From Sphingobium trunci (GTDB lineage: Bacteria; Pseudomonadota; Alphaproteobacteria; Sphingomonadales; Sphingomonadaceae), in contig NZ_JAKUJY010000022.1 in the NCBI RefSeq assembly GCF_022664535.1, positions 1 to 64,000 on the forward strand: DNA of 64,000 nucleotides. The letters run 5' to 3'. Shown one piece after another: positions 32,991 through 42,092 of this stretch. Each line of letters begins with the position of its first letter. Positions within the stretch are counted from its first letter, which is position 1. The position numbers and the translations under genes are program-made. The notes under the pieces were generated by a model, which saw nothing but the letters and a program-made list of their open reading frames with translations, did no database searches and was not told the origin of the DNA.

Positions 32991-33509
32991 TCAGAAGCGC
33001 AGATCGGTCAGCGCGTTGCGCCGCTCGATGACGCGCATGATCTCATGGGCCATGCGTCTGGCAACGGCGTTGGCGAGCGGCCCCGACCATTCGCGGCGCA
33101 ATTCCGTACCGTCGGCGCCCTCAATCTCGGCCATCGCGGCCAGCAGCTTGCGCGGCAGATCGAGATAGAATTGGGAAAGCAAGGGAAAGAGCCGGTTCAG
33201 CCGATCGTCGCTGTGCGACCCCATATGATGGAGCGCCTCGCCCTTGAGCCAGGCATGGAGGACATGGATATCGAGCGCATCGAGCAACATCTGAAGCTCG
33301 GGCACGGTGAGCGGCGGCCGCTTGGCTTCGTTGCGGTGTAGAACGGCACCGAGCCGACTTTTACCGATACCACTGGCGCCGGCAAGATCCCGGACGCTCA
33401 GTCGCTTGTGCGCCATGGCGTCGAGGATGACGGCGAGAAAGCCCGCCTGCACATCAGCCCGGCCAGTTTTTGAATTGCTGGGATCATCACCATCCGATTG
33501 CCACACCAT
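32991..33509 (-). CDS. Helix-turn-helix regulator
   Basis: This 172-residue protein is chosen from the ATG at 33509, which follows AGGGAGATTTTC; the longer frame to 33599 lacks a ribosome site. Residues 33-65 form an HTH: LSVRDLAGASGIGKSRLGAV, then LHRNEAKRPPLTVPELQM, a Cro/XRE-like pattern. The C-terminal part (LNRLFPLLSQFYLDLPRKLL) is helical. It converges on the lytic transglycosylase gene with 8 bases between stops. Standing beside the start of the transfer region, it may regulate transfer genes, but no operator is identifiable. Confidence 0.7.
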   Translation of the reverse strand: MVWQSDGDDPSNSKTGRADVQAGFLAVILDAMAHKRLSVRDLAGASGIGKSRLGAVLHRNEAKRPPLTVPELQMLLDALDIHVLHAWLKGEALHHMGSHSDDRLNRLFPLLSQFYLDLPRKLLAAMAEIEGADGTELRREWSGPLANAVARRMAHEIMRVIERRNALTDLRF

Positions 33510-34105
33510 GAAAATCTCCCTGTTGGTAATTAGGTGCTTTCCCCCCGGAGAGTGTGCGACGGGTGTCATGAAGCGGGTTGCCTGACCCATCTTCATCACC
33601 CGCGTATGGGAAGCTTTCTGTCATGCTTTCGAGAGACGTACAGGCTTTCCGCGAAGGAACATGCGGCCTCGCGGATTTGATATTCAAACTATTTTCATGT
33701 GATTGAGGGAACCCCTGCCTATTCCACGTCGCGACGCGCTTTTACGAGGCGAATGATCGACAAATAACTGCCATGTCCCGATAATCGTACACCTGCAACC
33801 GCCACAAATTTCCAGTCATTTTGATACGATCTCGCATGACAATAATCGAAGCGCGACTTTCGCGAATCATCTCTCCCGCAATATTCGCCTGTTCGAGATC
33901 ACGGACAGAAATCCATGAAATGGGACAACTGCCCGCGAACACGGGCGGTCTTACGCGCTACCCAGTCGCCAATGTCGATTAAACGCCATTTATTTTATGA
34001 TTTGATGCCCTGTTCGCTCTTCCGCCTTGGTGAAAACGCGCGAACGCACCCAGCCTTTCCTTGGGGCACGGATCACCCGCGCTCAAGAAGACAAGGAAAC
34101 CTCTC
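33510..34105. other. Region upstream of the transfer operon
   Basis: This 596-base stretch has lower GC than its surroundings and must hold the promoter for the tra operon. One possible short gene (33742-33942, minus) is described separately. I searched it for an oriT-like set of inverted repeats and saw none that stand out. Confidence 0.5.
33742..33942 (-). CDS. Possible small protein upstream of tra operon
   Basis: This is a 66-residue frame starting from GTG at 33942. The translation has a natural composition (NIAGEMIRESRASIIVMRDR, NLWRLQVYDYRDMAVICRSF), unlike the shadow frames nearby. No ribosome site is obvious and the family is unknown. The residues look like the C-terminal part of a small soluble helical protein, so a longer ancestral gene is possible. 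Confidence 0.4.
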   Translation of the reverse strand: MFAGSCPISWISVRDLEQANIAGEMIRESRASIIVMRDRIKMTGNLWRLQVYDYRDMAVICRSFAS

Positions 34106-34426
34106 ATGCAGTCTGTTCTGAAACAGGCAGGAAGCGTGGAACTGGCGGTGCTTGGACTCGCCATAGTCGCGTTTGCGCTTCTGCTGCTGGTTGGCCCCGC
34201 CTTTGCCGGCGCCGACACCACTTTCGACACGGCGGAAAATACGTTCACTTCCTTCCTTGAAGGCTCGGGCGGGCGGATCATCACCATCCTCTCGCTTGTG
34301 GGCGGCGTGGTGGGCCTCGCCTCCGGCCGTTTTTCGCTGGGCCAGATCGCTATTCCCGTAGGCGTGGGCGTTGGCGCGGGCACTGGTATCCCGATCGTGA
34401 CCTCCACCGTCACCGCGACGATCTGA
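34106..34426 (+). CDS. traA: TraA/VirB2-like major pilin
   Basis: This 106-residue protein begins the operon; AAGGAAACCTCTC precedes the ATG. It has a long leader with a hydrophobic stretch ending FALLLLVGPAFAG, where signal cleavage is expected before GADTTFDTAENTF. A second hydrophobic region (IITILSLVGGVVGLAS, IAIPVGVGVGAGTGIPIV) follows. This two-helix layout is that of F-type pilins, which polymerise into the conjugative pilus. The S26 peptidase encoded further down may process it. Assignment rests on size, topology and position before traL. Confidence 0.8.
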   Translation: MQSVLKQAGSVELAVLGLAIVAFALLLLVGPAFAGADTTFDTAENTFTSFLEGSGGRIITILSLVGGVVGLASGRFSLGQIAIPVGVGVGAGTGIPIVTSTVTATI

Positions 34427-34481
34427 AGCTTTTTTTGCGGCCCACGGGCTTTGAGCCACCGGGCCGACAAGAGGGTGGTGT

Positions 34482-34772
34482 ATGGCACAGGACAAATATG
34501 TGGTCCCGGCTCATCTGGATGATCCTGAACTGATAGGGCTCTGGACGCTGGATGAGTTCCTGGCGATGGTCATTCCCTTCGCCTGGGGTATCCTGTCTCA
34601 GCATATTCTAATTGGCATAGCGCTTGCGGGCGCGGGCTGGTGGGGTCTGCGGAAAGCAAAGGCAGGACGCGCGGGCTCATGGCTTTTGCACCTCGCCTAT
34701 TGGCATTTGCCGGCCGGCTTTACCGGCCTCAAGGCCACGCCACCTTCCTATCTCCGACTGATGGCGGGCTGA
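34482..34772 (+). CDS. traL: TraL, F-type transfer protein
   Basis: This 96-residue protein reads AQDKYVVPAHLDDPELIGLW, then TLDEFLAMVIPFAWGILSQH with one or two membrane helices, and ends LPAGFTGLKATPPSYLRLMAG. The motif PxxLxDPxxxxxxxxDE and the helix positions match TraL/TrbD/VirB3-like inner-membrane components of the conjugation channel. It starts 55 bases after the pilin gene and ends 1 base before traE. Confidence 0.88.
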   Translation: MAQDKYVVPAHLDDPELIGLWTLDEFLAMVIPFAWGILSQHILIGIALAGAGWWGLRKAKAGRAGSWLLHLAYWHLPAGFTGLKATPPSYLRLMAG

Positions 34773-34773
34773 C

Positions 34774-35340
34774 ATGGATCTTTCCACCCAACATTCGCGT
34801 CACCAGCGGGTTTTGAAGCAGCGCAACCTGCTGTTCGCCGCGACCGGCGCGCTGGGGGTTGCGAGCGTCCTGCTGCTGGGCGTCACGCTCTCGCGAGATC
34901 GCGAAATAGTGTTGCAGCCGGTCCTGCGCTCGTCACTCACTGTCTCGAGCGCGGGCGTCAGCCGGGATTATCTGGAAATGATCACCCGCGATGCCGTGCT
35001 GCTGACCCTCGATCGTAATCCACAAAATCTCGAATATTGGATGGAGAGCGTTCTCGCCATTTCCTCGCCGCGCGCGCAGGGCAGGCTCAGGGCCGATCTC
35101 ATGAAGATTGTCGAGGAACAGCGGGGATCGTCGATCGCGCAATATTTCACGATCCAGTCAATGACCATCGACACCGACCGGCTGACTTCGGAAGTGACGG
35201 GCGAACTCCATACCATTGTTGGCAGCAAGGTGGTTTCCAAGCAACTCCGCACCTTCCGCTACCGCTGGGAATATGCGGGCCTGACCCTGAAGCTCATCGG
35301 CTTTGGCGTGGTCGAGGAAGAAAAAGGGAAGAAGCCATGA
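34774..35340 (+). CDS. traE: TraE, F-type transfer protein (VirB5/8-like)
   Basis: This 188-residue protein has an N-terminal helix (NLLFAATGALGVASVLLLGV) and a periplasmic NTF2-like domain. ISRDYLEMITRDAVLLTLDRN-type sequence (residues 68-90) and VGSKVVSKQLRTFRYRWEYA mark the TraE family. It is a structural component of the inner-membrane and periplasmic part of the F-type secretion channel. The start follows traL by one base and the stop overlaps the traK start (ATGA). Confidence 0.92.
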   Translation: MDLSTQHSRHQRVLKQRNLLFAATGALGVASVLLLGVTLSRDREIVLQPVLRSSLTVSSAGVSRDYLEMITRDAVLLTLDRNPQNLEYWMESVLAISSPRAQGRLRADLMKIVEEQRGSSIAQYFTIQSMTIDTDRLTSEVTGELHTIVGSKVVSKQLRTFRYRWEYAGLTLKLIGFGVVEEEKGKKP

Positions 35341-36146
35341 TGTCGGCGCCCGTCATCGTCATCGTCACCGTCATCGGCAGCGCCGCCTTCGTCAGCCGTG
35401 CGCTGTGCATGACCAGCCGCCTGATCGGCGTCGGACTGTTCGGGATCGCCCTGTTGCTGCTGAGCGCGCCTGCCTTCGCCGACCAGACGATCATGGCCGC
35501 GGACAGCGCGCAGGTCGATTGCCAGGCATCGGCCAAGGATCTGACGCGGATCAGCCTGGTCGAAGATGAGTTCGCTAGCGTGTCAAAAATCGCGTCCGGC
35601 AATCCGGCGGAAGATTTCTCGGTCGTCAATGAACCGGTGCGCGGCGACATCTACCTTTCCGTGCCCGATGGTTTTGCTAAGCCGGCTCTTTCCTTCTTCG
35701 GCACCAGCAAGCGCGGCTATGTCTATAAATTCGTCTGCCGCGTCGGCGGCGATCAGGCGGCACAGATCTTCGTCTCCAATCCCGCGATCGCAAGCGAGAA
35801 AGCGGCGGAGGAAGGACAGCGGCAACGGCCTAGCCCACAGGATGCCGCGGTCGAGTTGATGCAGGCGATGGCCGCCAATGGCAATGTGCAAGGCTATGAG
35901 ATGCGGCAGCGCGCGCTTCGCCCCGTCCAGGTGGGTGATCTCAAGGTCCAGATGATCGCGGAATATCGCGGATCGGACCTCACCGGCAAGGTGCTGCGTA
36001 TCGAAAATAAGGGCGCCAAACCCGTTGACCTCGACGAGACGACGGTCGCGCCCGTCAACACGCTGGCCGCCTCGATCGCGGAGCCGCGTCTTGGCCCGGG
36101 CCAGATCACGACGGCTTATCTGATCTCGCGAAATGGGAGGCCATAA
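35337..36146 (+). CDS. traK: TraK, F-type secretin-like outer-membrane protein
   Basis: This 269-residue protein runs from the ATG at 35337, which overlaps the traE stop; a second ATG at 35409 lies directly before a standard signal peptide (RLIGVGLFGIALLLLSAPAFA) and may be the true start. The mature part has the TraK/VirB9-like beta domains: DLTRISLVEDEFASVSKIAS, DIYLSVPDGFAKP and SKRGYVYKFVCRVGGDQAAQ. The C-terminal half (VQMIAEYRGSDLTGKVLRIE) is the outer-membrane part. It forms the channel core with TraB and TraV. Confidence 0.9.
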   Translation: MMSAPVIVIVTVIGSAAFVSRALCMTSRLIGVGLFGIALLLLSAPAFADQTIMAADSAQVDCQASAKDLTRISLVEDEFASVSKIASGNPAEDFSVVNEPVRGDIYLSVPDGFAKPALSFFGTSKRGYVYKFVCRVGGDQAAQIFVSNPAIASEKAAEEGQRQRPSPQDAAVELMQAMAANGNVQGYEMRQRALRPVQVGDLKVQMIAEYRGSDLTGKVLRIENKGAKPVDLDETTVAPVNTLAASIAEPRLGPGQITTAYLISRNGRP

Positions 36147-37486
36147 TGGTTCTGGCTGATCTCTTCTCGCGCAAGCGCGAAAGCCATGAAAGCAGCGAAG
36201 CGGAAGGCGAGGACGTCTCTCCCGTGAGCGCCGACCTTGCCGGCAATGAAGCGATACGGGCCAAGCAGCGGCTCCTGCTGGCCGGGGCCGCCGGTATTGG
36301 TCTTGTCGCCTCGTCATTCTGGATCTTCGGCGCTGACGAGAAAAAGCCTGATGTCGAGGCCGAGAGCGGCGAGCGGATCGATGTGTCCACCAAGGATCTG
36401 GTGAACCGCAACCTCTCTCAGCAGGAGTGGATGGCGATGTCGGAAAACCAATTCCAGGCACAGGAAAACCAGCTGAAGGCCGTTGGCGGTCAGCAGCGGC
36501 GCATGGACCAGCTGGCGGCGCAGGTCGAGGCCTTGAAAGCCCAGAATCAGGCCATGCAATCCGACGGCCAGCGCGTCCTCACCGCCTATCAGGCCGAGAA
36601 TGAGCAATTGAAGCGCCAGATCTCCGATCGGCGCATCACGCCACCACCCACTCCAGGCCCCTCCGCGCTCTACGGGGCCAATGGCCCGCAAAGCTATCAG
36701 CGCCCCGACGGGCCGGCAGGGACGGGTACGCAGCGGACCGCAGAAGCGCTGCCACGCGGCAACGAGGTCAAGATGGTGAGCTTCACCAGCAGCGATACGG
36801 GTACCGCCTCTAAGATCGTTAAGGGCAGCACTGTCTATACCGACAGCCCCAATTATCTCCCACCCAACAGCTTTGCGCGGGCGCGGGTGATCGTGGGTGT
36901 AGATGCCAGTGCCGGGGTCAATAGCCAGACCGATCCCCTCCCCGTCGTGCTGCGCATCACGGGCCCTGCGCGCTCGGTCTTCGCCAATGGCAAGCTTCTC
37001 ACCACCCGGATCGAGGGCTGCCTCGTCAATGGCGCCGCGCGCGGCGATCTCTCGGCTGAGAAAGTCTATGTGAAACTCCAGAAGATGACCTGCCCGCAGC
37101 CCGGCGGCCGCTATGCGGTTTCGGAGGTGAAGGGCTTCATTGCCTTTGGCGGCAAGACCGGGGTACGCGGCCGCGTGGTGTCCCGCGAAGGATCGCTGGT
37201 GACGCAGGCATTCATGGCGGGCCTCGTCGGTGGGTTCGGCCGTGGATTTTCGGCCAATGCCAACAGCGTGTTCCAGGGCACTAATATCAGCACCAATGGC
37301 AAGCGGGACAATCTTTCGACCGGGGATATCCTGGAAGGGGGCCTCGGCGAAGGCGTCGCCCAGACCGGGGACATGGTGTCCAAATATCTGATCGAGCGCG
37401 CCGAGCAATATCAGCCGGTGATCGAGATGCCGACCGGCATCGATGTCGAAATCATCTTTCTGGAGGGTGTCTATGTCCGCAATTGA
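36146..37486 (+). CDS. traB: TraB, F-type channel protein (VirB10-like)
   Basis: This 446-residue protein starts with ATG sharing its first base with the traK stop. A cytoplasmic N-terminus leads to one membrane helix (LLLAGAAGIGLVASSFWIFG) at about residue 33. A coiled coil follows at residues 90-155 (QLAAQVEALKAQNQAMQSDG). A Pro-rich linker then leads to the periplasmic TrbI/VirB10 domain (LPPNSFARARVIVGVDAS, LTTRIEGCLVNGAARGDLSA). The domain bridges inner and outer membranes. It overlaps the dsbC start by 14 bases. Confidence 0.93.
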   Translation: MVLADLFSRKRESHESSEAEGEDVSPVSADLAGNEAIRAKQRLLLAGAAGIGLVASSFWIFGADEKKPDVEAESGERIDVSTKDLVNRNLSQQEWMAMSENQFQAQENQLKAVGGQQRRMDQLAAQVEALKAQNQAMQSDGQRVLTAYQAENEQLKRQISDRRITPPPTPGPSALYGANGPQSYQRPDGPAGTGTQRTAEALPRGNEVKMVSFTSSDTGTASKIVKGSTVYTDSPNYLPPNSFARARVIVGVDASAGVNSQTDPLPVVLRITGPARSVFANGKLLTTRIEGCLVNGAARGDLSAEKVYVKLQKMTCPQPGGRYAVSEVKGFIAFGGKTGVRGRVVSREGSLVTQAFMAGLVGGFGRGFSANANSVFQGTNISTNGKRDNLSTGDILEGGLGEGVAQTGDMVSKYLIERAEQYQPVIEMPTGIDVEIIFLEGVYVRN

Positions 37487-38363
37487 TTGGGCTCGCCGCG
37501 CGACCGGCGCGATGCGTCCCTCGCGCATTGTCATAGCCGCTTGCTGCTCTGTTGGCCTGGCGAGCCTCGGTCTCGCGGCCGACGTGCCGGAGGCGGACAT
37601 GGCGGTGCGTGACGCGCTGAAAGCCCGTCTGCCGAAAACGCCGGTCGGCGCGATCGATTGCGCGAAGGTGAGGGGCCTTTGCGAAATCACCGCTGGCGCC
37701 AATCTCTTCTATGTCGATCCCGCCGCGCGCTATCTCATCATCGGCCGCATCTACGACATGCAGACGCGCCAGGATCTGACCGCGGCGCGACTGCTGGAAA
37801 TGAACCCGGACATGCTGGTTGGCGCGGCGGCCTCCGCCAATGCAGCGGCGAATGTCACTGGCCAGGACGCGCGGCGGGCGGTTGCCGCGGCCGCCGGCGG
37901 CAAGGCCGATCTCGGGCGGACGCCCGCCGCGCCGGTCCTGCGAAAGCTCTCGCTCGATGGGCTGGGCAAGGAAGGCGCAATCATTTGGGGCGATCCGCGG
38001 GGCCAGGCCGTCACCGTCTTCACCGATTTCCGCTGCGGCTATTGCCGTGCTCTCTCCAATGTCCTGCGTACCATGAAAGTGAAGGTGATCGAGCGGCCGA
38101 TCTCGGTGCTTGGCAGCCGCGATATTGCCGACCGTGTCTATTGCGCCAGGGACCGGGAGCAGGCGGTACATGCCGCCTATGCGGGCGAGCCGATGCGCGG
38201 CGGGTCGACCTGCGATACCACCGGACTCGACGCCAATGAGGCTTTTGCCCAAAGCCATGGTCTCAACGGCACGCCGGTGATCGTGCGGAGCGACGGCGCG
38301 GTGCTCGAAGGCTATCGGCCGCGAGAGTTTCTCGAGCAATGGCTGAAGGAGGGCCGGTCGTGA
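37473..38363 (+). CDS. DsbC-like disulfide isomerase of the transfer operon
   Basis: This 296-residue exported protein starts within the end of traB. The N-terminal dimerisation part (VGAIDCAKVRGLCEITAGAN) and the thioredoxin domain with FTDFRCGYCRALSNVLRTMK (CGYC active site) identify it as DsbC/DsbG-like. The cis-Pro loop is LNGTPVIVRSDG. TraN, TraU, TraV, TraH and TrbC carry many Cys, so a dedicated isomerase makes sense. The end overlaps the traV start as GTGA. Confidence 0.9.
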   Translation: MSAIDWARRATGAMRPSRIVIAACCSVGLASLGLAADVPEADMAVRDALKARLPKTPVGAIDCAKVRGLCEITAGANLFYVDPAARYLIIGRIYDMQTRQDLTAARLLEMNPDMLVGAAASANAAANVTGQDARRAVAAAAGGKADLGRTPAAPVLRKLSLDGLGKEGAIIWGDPRGQAVTVFTDFRCGYCRALSNVLRTMKVKVIERPISVLGSRDIADRVYCARDREQAVHAAYAGEPMRGGSTCDTTGLDANEAFAQSHGLNGTPVIVRSDGAVLEGYRPREFLEQWLKEGRS

Positions 38364-39136
38364 GCCGGACGATCACCGCGCGGATGTGCGTCCGACGCGG
38401 GTGCGGTCTCCTTGGCCTTGTTGTGCTTGGCGGCTGCGCGGGCTTCGGCGGTAACGTCAAGGGCAGCTTCGCCTGCGCCGCGCCTGATGGCATCTGTGCG
38501 CCGAGCGCGCAGATCGATGACCGCGCGCTGGCCATGATCACCGCCGATCCCTCGGCAGAGCCGATGCCGGCTGGCCCCTATCGGGAGCAGAACGGAAAGC
38601 CGCCTCCAACGCGTACCGCCAAAGCCCAGCCCGTGGGCGCACGGGTCACCGCTGACGGAACCCGAACCCGCGAGCGCGTGATGCGGATTGTCTTCTCTGC
38701 TTTTATTGACGAGCGTGGACGCTTGCACGAGGCGAGCGCCATCCACGCCGTCGTCGCGCAAGGAGAGTGGCAAAGCGCGGCGGTGAATGATCCGGCTCCA
38801 ACCCGCAACGCGCTAGCCGCCGCACCGGAAATGCCAAGTCTCGCGGAAGCGGTCGATCCCACCTTGCCAACGCTCGCGGCGGTGGAGGCGGCGAGAGCGC
38901 GCAAGGGCGATCCTGTCGCTACCATCAAATCGGATGTGGCGCGCCGCCTTGCCGCCCCTCGGCGCGATGCGCGGCCTGCGGCGGCGAGCGCCATCGGAAA
39001 AGCGACCGCCACTCCGACGCTGGTCCAGGAGGGGACGGGGACACCCGCCCCGGATGCGAAGCCGCCCCTCGCTACGCCACCCGCGCCCACGATGCGCGCA
39101 GCCGCCTTTCCCGGCGGCGTAGCAAAGGACCAATAA
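38360..39136 (+). CDS. traV: TraV, F-type outer-membrane lipoprotein
   Basis: This 258-residue protein starts at GTG overlapping the dsbC stop. The lipobox LVVLGGC at about residue 24 places a lipid anchor there. Close to it are FACAAPDGICAPSA, with the Cys pair typical of TraV. A long Pro/Ala-rich region follows and the protein ends AFPGGVAKDQ. TraV anchors the TraK/TraB core to the outer membrane. The traC start shares one base with its stop. Confidence 0.87.
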   Translation: MSRTITARMCVRRGCGLLGLVVLGGCAGFGGNVKGSFACAAPDGICAPSAQIDDRALAMITADPSAEPMPAGPYREQNGKPPPTRTAKAQPVGARVTADGTRTRERVMRIVFSAFIDERGRLHEASAIHAVVAQGEWQSAAVNDPAPTRNALAAAPEMPSLAEAVDPTLPTLAAVEAARARKGDPVATIKSDVARRLAAPRRDARPAAASAIGKATATPTLVQEGTGTPAPDAKPPLATPPAPTMRAAAFPGGVAKDQ

Positions 39137-41721
39137 TGGCTAAGTCCGCCTTTCTCGACCGCCTGATGGGCACAATGCTGGGGGATACCAAACAGCCCGA
39201 CACCGCCAGGCCGGATCTTGGCGTGCCGATGCTCGCCCACTGGCTCCCCTATCGCAGCTATGACGCGAAAACCGGGATTTTCTACAACAGCGCCTCGCGC
39301 GGCTTCGTGCTGGAAGTGGCGCCCATGGTGGGCGCGGATGAGCGCGGCGGCGAAATATTGGCCCAATTTCTGTCCGAGGCGATTCCGACGCCGGGCTGCC
39401 TGCAATTCCACCAATGGATGAGCCCGCGCGTGGGCGAACTCCTCTCCAAATGGTATGTGCCGCGATACCAGGCACATGGCATTTATGAGCGCATGGCCAG
39501 GCACCGGGTCGAATGCATGACCGATGGCGTCTGGACCTCGCTCTCGGCCGACGCGCCCTTTTATCTTCGCAATCACCGCGTCGCCATTTCCTATTCCACC
39601 CCTGAATCCTCGCGCGTCTCCAATGAGGAGATTGCAGGCGTGATGGACGGCCTCATCTCCGCGCTCGCCTCGATCAATGTGTCGGCGCGCCGGATGGATC
39701 CCGAAGCGCTCATCGCCTGGATCGACGACATCACCTCGCCGACCACGGCGCCGGGCGAGGATGCCGTCAGCTATAATCCCCTCGACAGCATCGCCGACCA
39801 GGCGATCCGCCGCGACATCGAGATGCGGGTCGAAGCCGATCGCATCTTGCTGCGAACCGAGCGCTTCCGCCCGACTGGGCGCGAGGTCGACGGCACGCCC
39901 GAGATTGGCGAGATCTACCCGGACGTCTTTGACGTACGCTCCTTTTCTGTCCGCAATCTGCCCCAGCGCTGGGCGCCGTGGGATGTCGCACGACTGATTG
40001 GCGACATGTTCACCGACAAGCTGCGCATGCCCTGTCCGGTCGCGACCAATCTGTGCATCGACTTTCCCGACGTGGAAGCGGCCAGCAGCAAGGCGGGCTT
40101 TAAATATATGCGCACGACCAGCCTTGCCGACAGCAGATCGGCCCGCTTTCTACCGCAGCTCAAGGAGCAGAGCCAGGAATGGCGTTATGTGAATGACGAG
40201 ATGAAGCAGGGGAGGAAGCTCGTCCGGCTTTTCTATTCGGTCACCGCCTTTTCGCCCAAGGGCAAGGGAGACATCAATGAGCGGGTCTTGAAATCCGTCT
40301 ATCGCGCGGCCGGCTGGGATCTGCTCGACGATCGCTATCTTCAGGTCATGGGCCTGCTCTGCGCCATGCCCATGACCATGGCGAACGGCCTCGCCCGCGA
40401 TCTGGAGCGCATGAAGCGGATGCGCACCATGTTGACGACGACCGCCGCCAATCTCGCTCCGCTCCAGGGTGAATATCTGGGCGGCTCGATCCCGCATCTG
40501 CTGCTGGTCGGCAGGCGGGGTCAGCCTTTCTTCTGGAGCCCGTTCGAGAACAGCGCGGGCAACCATAATGTCGCGGTGTTCGGTAAATCCGGGTCGGGCA
40601 AATCGGTCGCGCTTCAGGAACTGTGCGCCTCGCTTTGCGGCGCCGGCGCTCGTGTGGTCGTGATCGATGATGGCCGCTCGTTCGAGCATTCGGCCAAGCT
40701 CCAGGCCGGCGCCTTTGTCGAGTTCACCATGGCGTCGGGTTTCTGCCTCAATCCCTTCAGCATGATCGACGCGGATCTCGCTGCGAGCGACCAGGATTAT
40801 CGGCTCGATTGCCTCGCCATGCTCAAGGCCATCGTGAACCAGATGGCGCGCCATATCGATACGCTGAACGACACCGAGCGCGGGCTCATCGACGGCGCGG
40901 TCAATGAGGTCTGGGAGGAGAAGGGTCGGGCTGGCGCCATCGACGATGTGATCGCCGCGCTCGACCAGACCGGCAATGCGTTGGCCGCGGCGCTCGGCAT
41001 CGCCATGCGGCCCTTCTCGTCCCGCGGCACCTTCGGCAGCTTCTTCGTGGGTGAGGTGTCGTTCGAGCTTTCGGCCAATCTGACCGTCTTCGAGCTTTCC
41101 GATCTCTCCTCGCGCGAGGAGTTGCGCAGCGTGGTGCTGACCGCGATCATGTTCATGGCGCAGCAGATGATGCGCAAGCTCGACCGATCCATTCCCAAGG
41201 CGCTGCTGCTGGACGAAGCCTGGCAGATGCTGCGCGGCGGGGCGATGGCGGACTTCATCGAGACCTATGCGCGCACCTGCCGCAAATATGGCGCGTCGCT
41301 GGTCACAGCGACCCAGTCCCTCAACGACTATTATAAGTCTGCCGGTTCGATCGCGGCGCTGGAGAATAGTGACTGGTTCGTCATTCTTCAGCACAAACCG
41401 GAAACCATTGCCGACTTCAAGAAACATGACCGCTTCGAAATGGACGACTATACCGACGCCTTGCTGCGTTCCTTGAAGCGCAACGGCTTTGAATATTCCG
41501 ATATCCTGATCAAGGGCCCGGAGACATTGGCGGTTGGCCGGCTGGTCCTTGATCCCTATTCGGCTACCCTCTTCTCATCGAGCCCCAAGACCTTTGCCGC
41601 GATCGAGCAAATGGTAGGGCGGGGGATGCCGATGAGCCAGGCGATTGGACGGATCGCCTTCCCCGATCGGCCAGACAAATGGACGGCGGGCCCCGGTGAT
41701 CTTGCCGAAACAGCGGAGTGA
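39136..41721 (+). CDS. traC: TraC, F-type secretion ATPase (VirB4-like)
   Basis: This 861-residue protein has Walker A in NHNVAVFGKSGSGKSVALQE at about residue 483 and Walker B in IPKALLLDEAWQMLRGGAMA at about residue 690. ATQSLNDYYKSAGSIAALEN further on matches VirB4/TraC ATPases. The N-terminal half (TraC_F_IV) includes FSVRNLPQRWAPWDVARLIG. It powers pilus assembly and retraction at the inner membrane. It is followed after 5 bases by a small membrane-protein gene. Confidence 0.95.
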   Translation: MAKSAFLDRLMGTMLGDTKQPDTARPDLGVPMLAHWLPYRSYDAKTGIFYNSASRGFVLEVAPMVGADERGGEILAQFLSEAIPTPGCLQFHQWMSPRVGELLSKWYVPRYQAHGIYERMARHRVECMTDGVWTSLSADAPFYLRNHRVAISYSTPESSRVSNEEIAGVMDGLISALASINVSARRMDPEALIAWIDDITSPTTAPGEDAVSYNPLDSIADQAIRRDIEMRVEADRILLRTERFRPTGREVDGTPEIGEIYPDVFDVRSFSVRNLPQRWAPWDVARLIGDMFTDKLRMPCPVATNLCIDFPDVEAASSKAGFKYMRTTSLADSRSARFLPQLKEQSQEWRYVNDEMKQGRKLVRLFYSVTAFSPKGKGDINERVLKSVYRAAGWDLLDDRYLQVMGLLCAMPMTMANGLARDLERMKRMRTMLTTTAANLAPLQGEYLGGSIPHLLLVGRRGQPFFWSPFENSAGNHNVAVFGKSGSGKSVALQELCASLCGAGARVVVIDDGRSFEHSAKLQAGAFVEFTMASGFCLNPFSMIDADLAASDQDYRLDCLAMLKAIVNQMARHIDTLNDTERGLIDGAVNEVWEEKGRAGAIDDVIAALDQTGNALAAALGIAMRPFSSRGTFGSFFVGEVSFELSANLTVFELSDLSSREELRSVVLTAIMFMAQQMMRKLDRSIPKALLLDEAWQMLRGGAMADFIETYARTCRKYGASLVTATQSLNDYYKSAGSIAALENSDWFVILQHKPETIADFKKHDRFEMDDYTDALLRSLKRNGFEYSDILIKGPETLAVGRLVLDPYSATLFSSSPKTFAAIEQMVGRGMPMSQAIGRIAFPDRPDKWTAGPGDLAETAE

Positions 41722-41726
41722 ACGCC

Positions 41727-42092
41727 ATGCAGCTGAGCCCCATAGCCCGTCATGGCCATCCCGCGAGGCACCGGAGACGTCGGCGCCTCGACTGGGCGGC
41801 GATCGCCTATGCCGGCCTGCGCCTCGCCGGCTTTTGCGCGGGCGTCCTGCTCATGAGCTGGGGGATGTTTATCCTCTTCTTCCTGTCGATTGGCGGCTTT
41901 TCGATCGAGGGCATGATGCACCAGCTCGGCAATCTGACCGCCCGCTATCTCGCCGCTGGCCCCGATCGGATCGCCTCCTTCCACCGCGAGCTGCTCGCGG
42001 CCCATGCCTTCATCACCCTTACCATCCTTGTCTTGCGGCGGCACCGCATTCTCCCGGCAACCACGGGGCAGGGGAGCGCGCGCCATGGCTGA
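41727..42092 (+). CDS. Small membrane protein of the transfer operon
   Basis: This 121-residue protein from the ATG at 41727 has GGAGTGA 7 bases upstream; a GTG at 41718 overlapping the traC stop is an alternative. It has a basic N-terminus (HGHPARHRRRRRLDWAAIAY), two membrane helices (GVLLMSWGMFILFFLSIGGF and LLAAHAFITLTILVL) and no known family. It occupies the place between traC and trbI. Its stop overlaps the trbI start by 8 bases, so it is a real operon member, perhaps specific to these plasmids. Confidence 0.7.
   Translation: MQLSPIARHGHPARHRRRRRLDWAAIAYAGLRLAGFCAGVLLMSWGMFILFFLSIGGFSIEGMMHQLGNLTARYLAAGPDRIASFHRELLAAHAFITLTILVLRRHRILPATTGQGSARHG

Noticed and set aside
35037-35336. Extended start for traK
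   Set aside because: The extra 100 residues overlap traE in another frame and have no signal peptide or family match.
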